Shown piece after piece: positions 40,501-52,428 of a DNA stretch of 64,000 bases. Under the pieces are notes generated by a model, which saw only the letters and a list, made by a program, of their open reading frames with translations, was not told the DNA's origin and ran no database searches. The stretch comes from Chrysogorgia sp. JL179-B06 (taxonomy: Eukaryota > Cnidaria > Anthozoa > Scleralcyonacea > Chrysogorgiidae): positions 765,001 to 829,000 of the forward strand of contig JAYKKM010000018.1 of NCBI GenBank assembly GCA_035772405.1, written 5' to 3'. The first letter of the stretch is position 1, and each line of letters begins with the position of its first letter. Both the position numbers and the translations under genes were made by a program.

Positions 40501-42324
40501 TCTGTTATATTCGGAATGGTGAGAGTGTTAGTAAATTGGTGGGCTTATACATGGGGGCTTATACTCGGCGGGGGGGGGGGCTTATATTCGGTGGTTTACG
40601 GTATTTCGCCGGTATATACCTTTTACAGTATATTCCATTTGTATTTCTACACTGCCTACGCAGCACAACACTTTTACATCCACTCATCTATAGTGTACAT
40701 TAATTAGTTCATCTTCATTCTCTTCAATGCATGACGTTGGTCTTTTGAAACATCCTTGAGTCCTTGACAGTGACATAATGTTTGGCTTATAGATCAAAGC
40801 ATCAAAAGCGAGTGCTGTCGCACTGAATTGCGATCTCACAAAAACCCATAATTAGTGGGCCACTTCTCAACGGTGAACTTGTTTTCCAGGATTTCAGTCA
40901 AAAGCGCTATGTATAGATTCAAGATGGACCCACTGGGAAATGTCTCGGTCGGCCTTGAACACGTTACTGATCCTGGTTCCAGATCGCGATCTAGTTATTA
41001 ATCTTGAAATTACAATTGTTTGTGCAAATATGATTGTGTTCAGCTGAGATCCAGGGCGTTTCTTTTTCAGTATATTCAACTGCCACATTATAGAATGTTT
41101 GTTCATTTTTATGGCAAATGCGAATATTTATTAACCTAAAATGATGTTCTGTAACAAACAATTCCAGGAACCGAATCAGGGGTACTTTAACAATTGTCAA
41201 ATAATAATTATATAGACAATTTATTAAAGCTAGACAATGTAACTATTTCTTGTAATAGTACAAGAAATTTAACCTCCAACGTCGCCCAAATTTTGTCCGC
41301 CATTGCTCAAAACTTGTTCCAGACGAGCCCGCGATTCCACAGCAGAGTATGTAATTGTGACGTCAGAGACTCAACACGTGACAAAGCTTCAATGAAAATT
41401 ATACGACAAGGTACAATAGAAAGTTTTCCCCAAGTAGCTTTATATTCATACACAACTAGTCACGTGTTGAGTCTTTGACGTCGTCACTTCCTCTAATCGT
41501 AACCTAAGCGTCCGCGGATCATGTTTGAGTAATGGCTTGAAAAGGCGACTTCCCATGCTCGCAATTGCTTGAAATTTGGCATGTTAAGTAAAAACATCAT
41601 GCTCTTTACAAATTTTTAAAAATTCGCGATACCAAAAATTTGATCACAGGGGCGCGACAACGTGGAGGTTAGATGGCAATAAAGAAAATGTTCGCGAGAT
41701 TTAAAGTGCCTATAAAATGAAAACTAAGTTTTTCTTATTTAAATAGGCTCCTAAAATTTTTAGGAATGGTAATTAAATTCGAGTTCTTTCGTATCTCGCT
41801 TCGTTCTTGAGATATTTAGACTTTGTGATTTCCAAATTAATAACCTATGAAAGATAAACATCTTTAGAAAATCAAGTATATCTTTGAGATTATTCAACAA
41901 AATCACTTGAAACTTTCCACAGTACGACACTCGTGACACCAAACATCATCACATCGGAATAGCGATCCCAAATGAATTTACTATTTCTAATTTCGTAGTC
42001 TAAAAAAAAATGCTACGTCATATGCTACTTTATTTGATTAATTGATGAATTACCTCATCGATCATGAATGCTGTGGTCAACGCATCCTGTTCAGATTGGT
42101 ATGCCCCTTGTAATTGATGAATACTTTTGTAATGCTGCCGTTTTATTCTGTACAGCAGGGCCTCTTTTAAGGAATTGTGACTGGGTGGGACATCCTACCA
42201 ATACCCATCTATAGCGTCGCAGCTCGCTGTCCCTCCTCTCAGTAATGCAGGTTATCCGGCTACAAACCCACCTCTGCAAGTCTGCAAAGACTAATCTAAC
42301 TTAAACATATAGTAATGTATAATT

Positions 42325-42585
42325 AACTGTTGTGGTCTAGTGGTTACCACACATGTCTATGAGCTGGGAGACACAGGTTCAAATCCTGGGTCGGACCTCC
42401 ACTCAAGGTCTTAAAATAATTGAGGAGAAAGTGCTGCCTTTGCAATAATATCAGCAAATGGTAAGACTTTCAGGTCTTCTCGGATAACGACCTAAAATCG
42501 TAGGCCCTCGGAATCCCTATAATTGGGCTTTTAGCCTGTTGCGTTATTCCGTTCACCTAAGAGTGATAAAATAAAATAAATAACT
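42325..42585 (+). mobile_element. tRNA-derived SINE, second family
   Basis: TGTGGTCTAGTGGTTACCAC resembles an A box region and CAGGTTCAAATCCTGGG a B box, 50 bases apart as in a tRNA. A body follows with GGGCTTTTAGCCTG and GCGTTATTCCGTTCACC, ending in an (AAATA)-type tail near 42575-42585. Unrelated to the Ala-type SINE at 21490. Confidence 0.8.
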
Positions 42586-42599
42586 TAATAATCTAACTT

Positions 42600-43480
42600 A
42601 AACATATCACTCTATTGACATTGAAGACTCTTTAAAAATCCTTGGGTTAAGTATTGACCCTTTACTGACATTCAAGTTGCATATAAAGAATCAATTAAGA
42701 AAAGCGTATTCGAAAACTGCAGCTCTCCGAAGAATTAAACGATTCATACTGCAAGATGTGATGATACGACTGTACAAGTCTTTTATCTTACCACATCTTG
42801 AATACTGTAGTCCGGTTTTGGTGGGTATTGGTAAGACTGAATCTAGAAAATTGGAAGATGCAAATTACTATATCTTAAGAACGATACTGGATGCAACCAA
42901 GACCCGTTCCTATGAAAGCCTTCTTGATCAAGCGAAAATTAAATCTCTCACCAACCGAAAATATTTTCAATCACTAGTTTTACTTTTTAAATGTAGGAAA
43001 GAACATGAACCTCAGTACATTGAACAATTTTTTAAGTTAAGAACAGTTAGCTATAATCTTAGAGGTTCCGGCACGAAACTTGAACAATTACCATTTAAAA
43101 CAAAATGGCTTAAAAATTCCTACTCGTTAATAATCAGCCGATTGTGGAATAGTTTACCATTAACAATTCGTCAAGAAGATAATTTTAATATTTTTAAAAG
43201 TTTGCTAAAAGAAGTTGAGTTTAGACCGAATATTTATCTGGATTAATCACATTCTAATTATGTAATATATATTCATATGCAGCTACTACAAGTACTTTTT
43301 CTACTATTGTGTAATACATAGCCAATATCAACATATACTCCACTAGTAACCTGTAAAACCTATTCTTAATATTGTTCTATTTTTATTGTAATTGTATTAG
43401 ATATATACGTGAGTGTTTTAACGAGCATTTTTTGGTCCTAGGCGTTACGTATACAAATAAATTATTATTATTATAACGTG
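42600..43480 (+). mobile_element. CR1-like LINE 3' fragment
   Basis: Carries the C-terminal domain of a non-LTR RT ORF, its 3' UTR and an (ATT)n tail at about 43459-43475. 5' truncated after the RT catalytic region. Located inside the hAT element at 42156-43789. Confidence 0.85.
42677..43246 (+). pseudogene. Non-LTR RT C-terminal domain
   Basis: 189 codons without a stop: L-Y-K-S-F-I-L-P-H-L-E-Y-C-S-P-V near residue 32, I-K-S-L-T-N-R-K-Y-F-Q-S-L near 90, Y-N-L-R-G near 125 and L-W-N-S-L-P-L-T-I-R near 155. These are the thumb and C-terminal blocks of CR1/Jockey-type elements. The polymerase palm with the catalytic Asp pair is missing because of truncation. Confidence 0.88.
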
Positions 43481-43797
43481 ATTGGTATGACGTTGTGGTA
43501 ATCACCCAATTTTAATCCATTTATCAAACATTATCCATGAATACCCTAATGTTATACTTACACGAAGTAGAGAGCTTGTGTTATTACGGGATCGACACCG
43601 TTAATCCATTTATCCATTTATTAAGGTATATTAATTTCACAACGTTGTGCTTTTCTGCCCTCGTGATTTTAAATTTGATATTCAAAATATTGAAAGGGAC
43701 CTTTCACTGGGGGGGGGGGGGGGGGGGGGGCAAAATTCCTAACTGCGGGGCGACATGTCCCCCCAGCGTATAGGTTAAAAGAGGCCCTGCTGTACAG

Positions 43798-44660
43798 TAC
43801 CAGTCGCTCAAATATCTTGTTCATTACTGGAAGAAGGTTGACTTCCACGAGAATCATCAAATGTCATCTGTGACTTTCTGCCCTTTGGAATGGGCACTTT
43901 AACCGCAAGCTTAAATACCCAAGGAATGTATTCCCTCTCCACAATGTTTCTGTACAAATAGACAAGACTTTCAACTAACTTTATGCCTGATCCGTTTTTA
44001 ATATGCTCATACATGATTCCATCAAAACCAGGAGCTTTGCCGTTTGGGGTGTTCCTATATTCCTATAAGTGTGGATACTTCTTCCACACTAATTGGCACA
44101 ATAAAGAGATCGTCATCATCTGACAACGACTTGATTTTTAATTCCTTAACTGTATATTTTCAATGTATCGATAAAAATCCTCATCAAATTCGTCATTTTG
44201 CAACGGCGAGAACAATCTCTCGTAATAATTGGCCCAACATTCAGCCTGTTTTTGGTCATCTTCTACCAACTCTCCACCTTTCTTAAGATATGTCGTCCTC
44301 CTTTGGCTTCTTCCCATCTTTCTATTGACGTATCTCCAAAATTTAAACTGATCTATTTCTTCTATTCCGGCTATTTCTTCAAATTCCCTTTTTTATACAT
44401 CCGTTGAGTTCTTCGAAGTTCTCTACGAAATGATTTTTTTGCTTTTTTGTAGTCGCGAAATCGTTCATTTCCATTTCCCTTAGGACCTTTGGATACTTTC
44501 TTTAGTTTATTAAGCTGTTCACTCCAATACGGTTTAATATGTCGTCTATATTTTATTATAGGAAGATTGCTAGAAGCCTCTATTACTGATGAGCTTAATT
44601 CCTCGACCATTCTGTCAATGTCTGAATTCTGCTTAATACAGCATTCGAATTGATTCCTCC
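43798..44660 (-). pseudogene. LINE RT fragment in copy A (antisense)
   Basis: Minus-strand frames at 43808-44014 and 44371-44610 encode linker (F-R-D-Y-K-K-A-K-K-S-F-R-R-E-L-R) and first RT block (L-Y-R-N-I-V-E-R-E-Y-I-P, V-K-V-P-I-P-K-G). The same fragment lies in copy C at 57985-58430, with different indels. Several frameshifts. The fragment was part of the segment before it duplicated. Confidence 0.78.
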
Positions 44661-44674
44661 AAATGATTTCCTGT

Positions 44675-45069
44675 GAGTTAGTGAGTTAGTGAGCGGTGAG
44701 TTAGTGAGTTAGTGAGTTAGTTAGTTAGTTAGTTAGTCAGGGACCGCGGAACAATTTTTGGATTGGGGGGGCTAGCGAACGATATAATTAGGGCTATATA
44801 AAAATCGCTATATAAAAATCACATGTTTGGAAAATTATTGGGGGGCTAAGCCCCCCCCCCCCCCCCCCCCCCAGCCCCCCTGCTCCGCGGTCCCTGTTAG
44901 TGAGTTAGTGAGTTAGCGAGTTAGCGAGTTAGCGAGTTAGTGAGTTAGTGAGCGGTGAGTTAGTGAGTTAGTGAGTTAGTGAGTTGGTGAGTTGGTGAGT
45001 TGGTGAGTTGGTGAGTTGGTGAGTTGGTGAGTTGGTGAGTTGGTGAGTTGGTGAGTTAGTGAGTTAGTG

Positions 45070-45114
<45 letters not shown>

Positions 45115-45118
45115 AATT
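44675..45118 (+). repeat. GTTAGTGA/GTTGGTGA minisatellite, copy A
   Basis: Tandem GTGAGTTA, GTGAGTTG and GTTA units, interrupted by a hAT MITE at 44738-44896. The counterpart in copy C is at 59063-59230. Base composition differs between arrays, as expected of rapid slippage. Confidence 0.92.
44738..44896. mobile_element. 159-bp hAT MITE in minisatellite
   Basis: CAGGGACCGCGGA at the left and TCCGCGGTCCCTG at the right, with G/C runs just inside. The target duplication cannot be told apart from the GTTA repeat around it. Confidence 0.8.
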
Positions 45119-45634
45119 TAGTTAGTTAGTTGGTAATTAGTTAGTTTATTTTTTTTTTTTTTCTCAATCAGGGTAAAATGAGAAAAATAAAATGGGATCT
45201 AATCGAAATGTAAGTCATGATAGTCAATCACATCATCGGAAAGTGAACCAAAATAGTTAATGAGATGCCACTAAGGGCAAGTAATTTGTTATACCGTATT
45301 TCCAGCTGTTCGAATAACTCCACTCGTACTCATTTCTATAAACAGTGTATGGTGGTCCAGGACTGCCATTCACTTATTAAAAATCCATAATAAATGAATG
45401 GCAGTCCTAGTTGGGCCACCATACCAGTGTTATATTAAAACTCGTACAGAACGGAAGTAAAACAGATCTTCGGCACATCCGGTGCGATGTCGAGAATAAA
45501 CCTTCGAGGGTCACGTGGTCTAAGAATGAAAACACCGGAACAGGCTGAAACGTAATACAGGAAATTGACACGTGTGATTTATATCTACTGCAAGAAAACA
45601 GAACGATAGATATATGTTATGTATAATAGCACGC

Positions 45635-45740
45635 TCTTTTAAAAAAACCCGCTTAACTTTCTGATTAAAAACAGAAATTTAAAGCGGGTTTTTTTAAAGA
45701 ACGAGGTAGATAGATAGATGGATAGATAGATAGATAGTTT
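45635..45740. repeat. AT-rich hairpin and (GATA)n tail
   Basis: TTAAAAAAACCCGCTT and AAGCGGGTTTTTTTAA (45638-45693) form a hairpin. Just after, 45707-45737 is (TAGA)n. This is probably the 3' tail of the antisense LINE that follows, comparable to the (GTAT)n tail of the CR1 element at 6559-6583. Confidence 0.65.
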
Positions 45741-45864
45741 AATTTCCAAATACTTTGCAGCTCGAAAGCTGAATTATGTATTTACAGTAATGCCATTAAT
45801 AAAGTATATTATAAACTAAGTACTATAATTATAAAAAGGTATAAAATATGGTAAAAAGATTAAT

Positions 45865-46684
45865 CTACATATAATTATTATCAATACAAGATCTAATTAC
45901 GAAACTGTTCCTATAACGATCTGTCTTGCATTTGGGTACATTGAAGCGCCTGTTGCGTCTCAAAGCATAACGTGAGGGTTCACTAAACGGTATTAAACTG
46001 TTCAGACGATGATCAGGGTCCTTTACGATGGTGTCAAAGGTATTTCTACAAAGCCCTATAATGAAGTCTACGATTGGGACAATGTTCAGCATTTCAATAG
46101 CTCCCTGACAGGGTAGTCCTGGGCAAATAATAGACATTGCCCGCTTTTCTACTCGCCCCAACTCATCTTTCAAATACTTTGGTAAGGCATAAAAAAAGAC
46201 GGGTGCTGCATACGTAAAGACAGAGCGTATACAAGCAGTGTAAAATGCAGACATGTCTTGCCCTCTTTAGTTGCACTAAAAAGTACAAACGCTTCGACGC
46301 TTTCTTGATAATATCACCAATGTGGTCGTTCCACGTAAGGTTGCTCGATATGGTCAAACCCAGAAGTTTAGCACTAGTCACCTTTTCCAGTTCGTTACCA
46401 TCCACTACAACAGGTGCAAACTGGGGCTCATCCTTTACGAAGGATATCCTGAGCTCCTTACACTTGTCGCTATTCAGCTTGACTCTATTCTGCGTAGACC
46501 ACTCCACAACGTTATCCGCGATCTCCTGTGCACAACTCCGGTTACCCTTGGCAATTACTTCCGAGGTAGTCGTGTCGTCGACATACTTCCATACATTAGC
46601 CAAATCATCAACATCTAAATCATTTATTAGTACCAAAAATAGCCATGGGCCTAATTTTGTTACCTGAGGGACCCCAGATGGCAC
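45865..46684 (-). pseudogene. LINE RT palm and C-terminus
   Basis: Two overlapping minus frames (46163-46684 and 45865-46254). They carry S-G-V-P-Q, the catalytic Y-V-D-D-T, L-N-S-D-K-C-K-E-L-R, L-G-L-T-I-S-S-N-L-T-W-N-D-H-I, and then Y-T-A-C-I-R-S-V-F-T-Y-A-A-P-V-F in the next frame. The frame changes near 46250. The palm is in the expected order for CR1/L2-type RT. Confidence 0.88.
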
Positions 46685-47103
46685 TGTCAGGGAGGGTGGA
46701 TCCAGACTAGTTCAACTAGTTTCCGGAAACTAGTCACATTTTGATAAAAAATAAAAATTAACAATGTATTTCTAAAGTTATTTTTATTGATATTTTTACT
46801 TTTCACCGTGCGCAGTTGCTTGCACGTCTATTTTGCCACATGATAGCCTGTATTATAGCCTTTTGGGGGAGGGGGAGGGCAAAATAGAGCGATCGAGCGC
46901 CGCGCGTGGAATAATCGTGTGGAAATCTCAGGCAATTTAGAGTGAACTGTCAAAACTGTCTCCTATTGGTTAATCGCTTCAAATCAATCAGAGTGAACTA
47001 GTCAAAACTGTCTCCTATTGGTTAATCGCCTTCAACCCAATTAGAGTGAACTAGTCATGAACTGTCAGATCATATAAATACGAAATGCCTCTCGCGTAGT
47101 CGC

Positions 47104-47600
47104 GTGGACAACCAGTTTGTCGAAGGAAGACTGTTTTCCTTTCAATATAATGGACTTGTTTACCAAACGATTGGCCGGTTTTCAGCTCCCGATAAAATTA
47201 CGCTATATTCCAAATATCTGGAAACCAGACCAGCAGTTGTTTGTTATTCCTCAAACGTGCGAGGCTGTGGGCTACGAAGGTTCAGGTTTGAATGGCTCGT
47301 GCGCTTCCCTTGGCTTGTTTATTCGAAGAAACCATGCCTTTGTTTAATTTTGATGGAGGGAAGAATGGCAACAAATTGAATATTCAAATTATTCAAATCT
47401 CCCCTTACGTTCGAAGTTTCAAAGTTATGCGGTAGTATTGCAATGGCGGATTTATGGCCAAATATATGACAAGGCGAGCGGTTTTCCTGCAAGAACGAAT
47501 TAATGAAAACCGCGAGAAGAAGAAGTCCATCATTACGACCGTGATTTTCTTTGCCAGAGTAATAAGGAAGGAGAGATAACAACCCAGACGATGCCATCTT
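47104..47600. other. Possible divergent gene starts, unrecognised
   Basis: Plus frame from 47150 (M-D-L-F-T-K-R-L-A-G-F, 65 codons) and minus frame from 47597 (M-A-S-S-G-L-L-S-L-L-P-Y-Y, 92 codons) overlap. CCAAT-like motifs at 46965-47030 and a CATATAAATACG at 47073 could form a promoter for the plus frame. Neither frame has a domain I know. Could be first exons of genes of the surrounding transposon. Confidence 0.3.
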
Positions 47601-50275
47601 CCAAGTGTTATTTCAATTTGCTATCCAGATGACCAGATGCTGAACTAACATGATTTTCAACTATTTGACCTTGCTACGTGCCACCCTAGTGCTGAAATCA
47701 TGATTTTAAACTATTTAACCTTCCTACTTGCTATCCAGAATTCCAGATACTGAACTAACATGATTTTCAACTATTTAGCCTTCCTAGTTGCTATCCAGAT
47801 GTTGTACTAACATGATTTTCAACTATTTAACCTTCCTACTTGCTATCCAGGGGTCGGTTGTTCAAAGCCTGGATAACTCGCTATCCAGTGGATAACTTTT
47901 ATCCACTGGATAAATCCGGTTGTTCAAAGCTTGGATAACGTTATTCACTCGCTATCCGGTGGATAAAGTTATCCATGCTAGATAGGTCGTATAACTTTTT
48001 ATCCACTGGATAAAAACGTAGAAAAACAAACAGAAATGCCCGTCAATTTCATCTTGTGTATAATAATTGTGTTAAATCGACCTGAGAAAACCTTGAATTT
48101 ATCACCGAAGAACAAAAACGGGTTAACACAATAACAGCAAGATATTACTTTGGCAAAGAGAAAAATCCTCGCTTTATCAGCCACAATTCAAGTGGTAATA
48201 ATGTCAGACCAAGGCTAATAAATTTATGGCTTCGGGTAGCTATAAAGTATTAGCTTCCATGTTTTGAATCTCGTTTGAATATTTTGGTACCGTTTTCTGC
48301 AGCTGTTCATCATGCATGCAGTATTAAAAACATTCATGATTGACTGAACCCAAAGCGTTAAACAAGTTAATTCAAGCGAATAGGAAATGTTTGAGCTTCT
48401 CATGTCAGGTTTTGTACTTACAAAACATTTTAAAATTCACAGCACAATACCAAAAATAGCTTTATATTATTTCATTTTGGCAAACAAGTTAAACTTTCTG
48501 TATATCCGTGAAGAAAAAGGATAAAATTGCTGCAGCATCATCACAAAATAGCTATGAAATTATTAGCTGAGCAACAAACTGTTTCGTTTGTATTCAAATC
48601 GAAAATCATTCATAAAAAACACAGGATAAACAACTCCAAACTGATTAACATGTTTATTACAAAAAATTGGAAATACAACGACAACAAAATCACTAAGAGG
48701 CATCGACAAGATTAATACACTAACTTGAAAAACGAAACTTGTCCTTCATTGGAAGCACTTTCCCAAGTAAAATAATTTAGCAGAGTGAACGTATATTCAG
48801 TTTTCATCTCAAATAGAATCTTTGCTAGCCATTTGTTTTCAGAGTCAGAAATAAGATTGCATCACCCGACATCATCCGATGCCTTGACAACCAATCACAA
48901 ACGCAAAAAAAAACGGAATTAAATGAAGTCTTGTTATGGAGAATATTATGTTTGATCAAAAAGAAAGAAGCAACTTAATATTCTCTTGCTTTTTTAGTTT
49001 GGGCAGTTGGTATAATGGGGAAATTTATAAATTTACATAGCAACGAGCAGTTATCCAGTGGATAAATCTGTTATCCGTCGGATAGTTATCCACCTCGTTA
49101 TCCACGCTTTGAACAACCACTTTTTATCCGCTGGATAACTATCCACTGGATAGAAGAGTTATCCGCTGGATAGGACTTATCCACCGGATAACTTATCCAG
49201 GCTTTGAACAACCGACCCCAGATGTTGTACTAACATGATTTTCAACTATTTAACCTTCCTACTTGCTATCCAGGTGCTGAACTAACATGATTTTCAACTA
49301 TTTAACCTTCCTACTTGCTATCCAGGTGCTGAACTAACATGATTTTCAACTATTTAACCTTCCTACTTGCTATCCAGGTGCTGAACTAACATGATTTTCA
49401 ACTACCTGTATTTGACCTTCCTACCTGCCATCGAGGTGCTGAACTCACATGATTTTCATATATTTGACCTTCCTACCTGCCATACAGTTGCTGAACTCAC
49501 ATAATTTTCAACTATTTGACCTTACTACCTGCCGGCATATGATTTTCAACTATTTAACCTTCCTACCTGCCATCCATGGGCTGAACTAACATGATTTTCA
49601 ACTGTTTGACCTTGATTTTCAACCATTGAACATTCCTACCTGCCATCCAGGGGCTGAACTCACATGATTTTCAACTACCTGTATTTGACCTTCCTACCTG
49701 CCATCCAGAGGCTGAACTCGCATTATTTTCAACTATTTGACCTTCCTACCTGCCATCGAGGTGCTGAACTCACATGATTTTCAACTATTTGACCTTCCTA
49801 CCTGCCATCGAGGTGCTGAACTCACATGATTTTCAACTATTTGACCTTCCTACCTGCCATCCATGGGCTGAACTAACATGATTTTCAACTGTTTGACCTT
49901 GATTTTCAACCATTGAACATTCCTACCTGCCATCCAGGGGCTGAACTCACATGATTTTCAACTACCTGTATTTGACCTTCCTACCTGCCATCCAGGGGCT
50001 GAACTCACATTATTTTCAACTATTTGACCTTCCTACCTGCCATCAAGGTGCTGAACTCACATGATTTTCAACTATTTGACCTTCCTACCTGCCATCGAGG
50101 TGCTGAACTCACATGATTTTCAACTATTTGACCTTCCTACCTGCCATCATGGTGCTGAACTCACATGATTTTCAACTATTTGACCTTCCTACCTGCCATC
50201 GTTGTGCTGAACTAACATGATTTTCAACTATTTAATATTCCTACCTGCCATCCAAGGGCTGAACTTAGTGTTGAA
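47600..50275 (+). repeat. 52-bp minisatellite, two blocks
   Basis: Unit GCTGAACT[CA]ACATGATTTT plus CAACTATTTGACC, TTCCTACCTGCCAT and a variable end. A few units lie at 47600-47850 and roughly twenty at 49219-50275, split by the element at 47851-49218. A higher-order unit (a variant with TTGATTTTCAACCATTGAACA) recurs at 49605 and 49895, ~290 bases apart. Confidence 0.92.
47851..49218. mobile_element. Harbinger-like element with TATCCAGTGGATAA repeats
   Basis: Starts GGGTCGGTTGTTCAAAGCC and ends with the complement. The 3-bp TSD CAG (47848-47850 and 49219-49221) sits in a minisatellite unit whose empty form is present in other units. The ends hold many copies of TTATCCACTGGATAA-like palindromes (about 47870-48010 and 49040-49200). 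1368 bp with no ORF above 62 codons. A GGG start and 3-bp TSD suit PIF/Harbinger, but the superfamily is an inference. Confidence 0.8.
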
Positions 50276-50965
50276 CTGATGCAGCCATTAATTTGAAAAC
50301 ACTACATATATACTGTGCTTTAAATGTTTGAAATTATGGTATTATTTGAAATTAAGGTTAATTTTGAAAAACCAGGTCAGGGTTACTAACTATTATTCAT
50401 TGTAACATATTTTTACCAGTCACCATCCGACAGTAGAAGTAGTACAAAATTACTGTGTTACAAATTGATTTGGTAGAGGGAATGCAATAATTGAAAAATT
50501 GTTCCCATTGAAGTGTACTATGATGAGGTAGACTATAGTTAGGGTGTTTATGACCTTAATATTTTATATTTACTATTAAGACTGCCCTCAAAATGCAGGA
50601 ACTAGCATTTCAGAGCCTTAGAAAATCAAAAAAAATTATATAAGCATAAATGTCACTCTTCCATAAGTATAAATTACTGTAAAACCCTACTAATTTTTAT
50701 TCCAACTGTAAATTTAGACATGTATTCACGTTTTCTGACCTTCCAGAGTTCTGTAAAATCTTCCCACAAAATGCAGGAAATGGCATTTCAGAGACTTTAG
50801 ATTTCAAAATTTTCCGGGGGGGCATTCCGAACCCCCTAGAAATCTCGTGCCTTTGGCACTCGATTCTCGCGCCTTCGGCGTTCGGAAACTAGTCACAAAA
50901 ATCCCTAGATCCACCCTTCACCACAATTTCCGCCACTGCTTGATGTAATCGGATACCACGCACTC

Positions 50966-51610
50966 CTAGGCCACCTTTGATAGACATGGAGTAATAGGCC
51001 TGAGTTGCTTTTTCAGGTCTTCGACCGGCTTCACCTTTGGTAACGGAACCACATTCGCGAACTTCCAGATCTTAGGAAGAGATTGCTCATTCAAGGAGGA
51101 GTTAATAATTATACTGATTGGAAGGGACAAAAGTTCCGCATACTCCTTGAGCATCCAGTTCGGTATCTCATCTGGACCACACGCCTTTGATGGATTTAGC
51201 GCAGCCAATAATTTGAAAATACAAATTTCGGAAACCTCCGGGAGCTCAGGCGTGTTCTCGTCAATGGGAAGTTTGGTCAGCGGTTGAGGCAAGTGGTTCC
51301 AAAAAGGCTTCGTTAATTGCATTTGCGAGATCTTGGTCGCTAAGGTCATCGATTTCTTCAATGTTGATTTGACCAATAACGTCCCCAGAATTTGAAATGA
51401 ACCCGCACAAGCGTTTTACCTCCTTCCACCAAACCTTGGGGTTTTCTTTAGTATGCTCGACCTTGGATTTATAAAACAAGGCCTTGCACACTTTTCTTTG
51501 GCGATTAACGGCATTCCGGTAAAATTTATACTGCAGTGATTCCGTACCGCCTTCGTGAAAAGCTTTCTGTCGTTTAAGAATGAGTGTTTTAAGGTGATAT
51601 GAACATCCAT
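50966..51610 (-). pseudogene. LINE linker and first RT blocks
   Basis: Frames 51416-51610, 51261-51491 and 50966-51376 overlap. They read K-V-W-W-K-E-V-K-R-L-C-G, then F-K-L-L-A-A-L-N-P-S-K-A-C-G-P-D-E-I-P-N-W-M-L-K-E-Y, then P-K-I-W-K-F-A-N-V-V-P-L-P-K-V. Two frameshifts separate them. Direct continuation of the endonuclease at 51589-52428. Confidence 0.85.
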
Positions 51611-52428
51611 GGGGCGTCAGATGTATTGACGCGAACTCTCGTAATAGGCATGAGAAGGTCTAGTCCTGTTTGCAGCACCTTGTTGAATATGTCAATCAAG
51701 CATACCTGACAGCAGTTTGCAGGGGAGAATAACACATTCCAATCAAATGCACACAGGTATCTACCAAGCTCAGCTCTTCTGCTTTTCCGTTTGTCACGCT
51801 TCAACACAAATCTTGATTGTTGATGACAATTTTCTCGTTCTTTAGCCTCCACAGTAATGGTATTGTGATCAGACAGGCCAAAGGGTGGGAAGCCCTGGGG
51901 AGCATCATAAAAGCGGTGTAAGTTAGTAAGGGCACAATCTAAGATTGCGTCCTTTCTAGTTGGAATTTTCACAATATGTTTGAGTCTGAAATGTCTTTCA
52001 ATTGATTTCGTGTCGAGACGGTTAAAGTCTCCTGCCACTATAATAGCGCAATCAGGGAAGCGTGACTCGACAAATTGCAACGACTGGAACAAGTGTTCTC
52101 GCATTAACTCATTCTCGGTGGCAGTCCAATGTGGATGGTAAACGACAGCTACTATCAACGAAGAAAACCCCCGCGGCAGGCGTTTAGGACGTAACTGAAC
52201 CCATAATACCTCATGATCGGGGCAGCACGACAAATCATCGAGTCGACCATGATGGTCAACCGAACGGTCCCTACGAATGACTGAATAACCCGGAATGTCA
52301 ATAATTGAATCGTCAATTAAGGACCGAAGCCATGTTTCAGTAACAAACGCGAGACTAACTTGGTTGCGCAATAGGAATTCACTCACTTCGATCATCTTTG
52401 GTACGAGTGACATGACATTTGTCACCAT
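51589..52428 (-). pseudogene. LINE APE-type endonuclease
   Basis: A 279-codon minus frame with the APE-like nuclease of non-LTR retrotransposons: N-V-M-S-L-V-P-K at the start, T-E-T-W-L near residue 31, V-V-Y-H-P-H near 92, A-G-D-F-N-R-L near 130 and G-L-S-D-H-N near 188. These hold the catalytic Glu, Asp/Asn and Ser-Asp-His residues. It nicks the target DNA to prime reverse transcription. The N-terminal strand before N-V-M-S may be cut. The C-terminus shifts frame into the linker. Confidence 0.9.

Larger units (their letters stand above)
42156..43789. mobile_element. hAT element carrying a SINE and a LINE end
   Basis: CAGGGCCTCTTTTAA at the left and TTAAAAGAGGCCCTG at the right, with the 8-bp TSD CTGTACAG at 42148-42155 and 43790-43797. 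Copy C at 57970-57985 shows the empty site. No transposase ORF. The interior is filled with a tRNA-SINE and the 3' end of a CR1-like LINE, and a G-run (43710-43730) lies near its right end. So it moved with, or later received, two retroelements. Confidence 0.9.
39720..45440. repeat. Segmental repeat copy A
   Basis: Same-orientation relative of copy C (54590-59760). The shared order is GCGCCGC-rich tract, pogo-like tail, unique middle with GTGACGTCAGAGACTCA, antisense LINE fragment, GTTAGTGA minisatellite, and a CACGTGGTCTAAGAATGAAAAC end near 45510-45530. A hAT element at 42156-43789 and a hAT MITE at 44738-44896 are insertions specific to this copy. No intact gene. Confidence 0.75.
46693..50917. 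mobile_element. 4.2-kb insertion in LINE, AGGGTGGATC ends
   Basis: AGGGTGGATC at 46693-46702 faces its complement GATCCACCCT at 50908-50917, and a second shared block GACTAGTTTCCG lies just inside each end. The TSD is unclear. It holds a ~0.9-kb unique part (46700-47600), a 52-bp minisatellite, a Harbinger-like element and an AT-rich part (50280-50760). The stretch at 50765-50890 (AATGCAGGAAATGGCATTTC) has a relative at 62030-62105. No transposase recognised. Confidence 0.6.

Noticed and set aside
43711..43730. G-run as regulatory G-quadruplex
   Set aside because: Pure homopolymer near a transposon end and prone to sequencing error; similar C/G runs occur in other hAT elements here.
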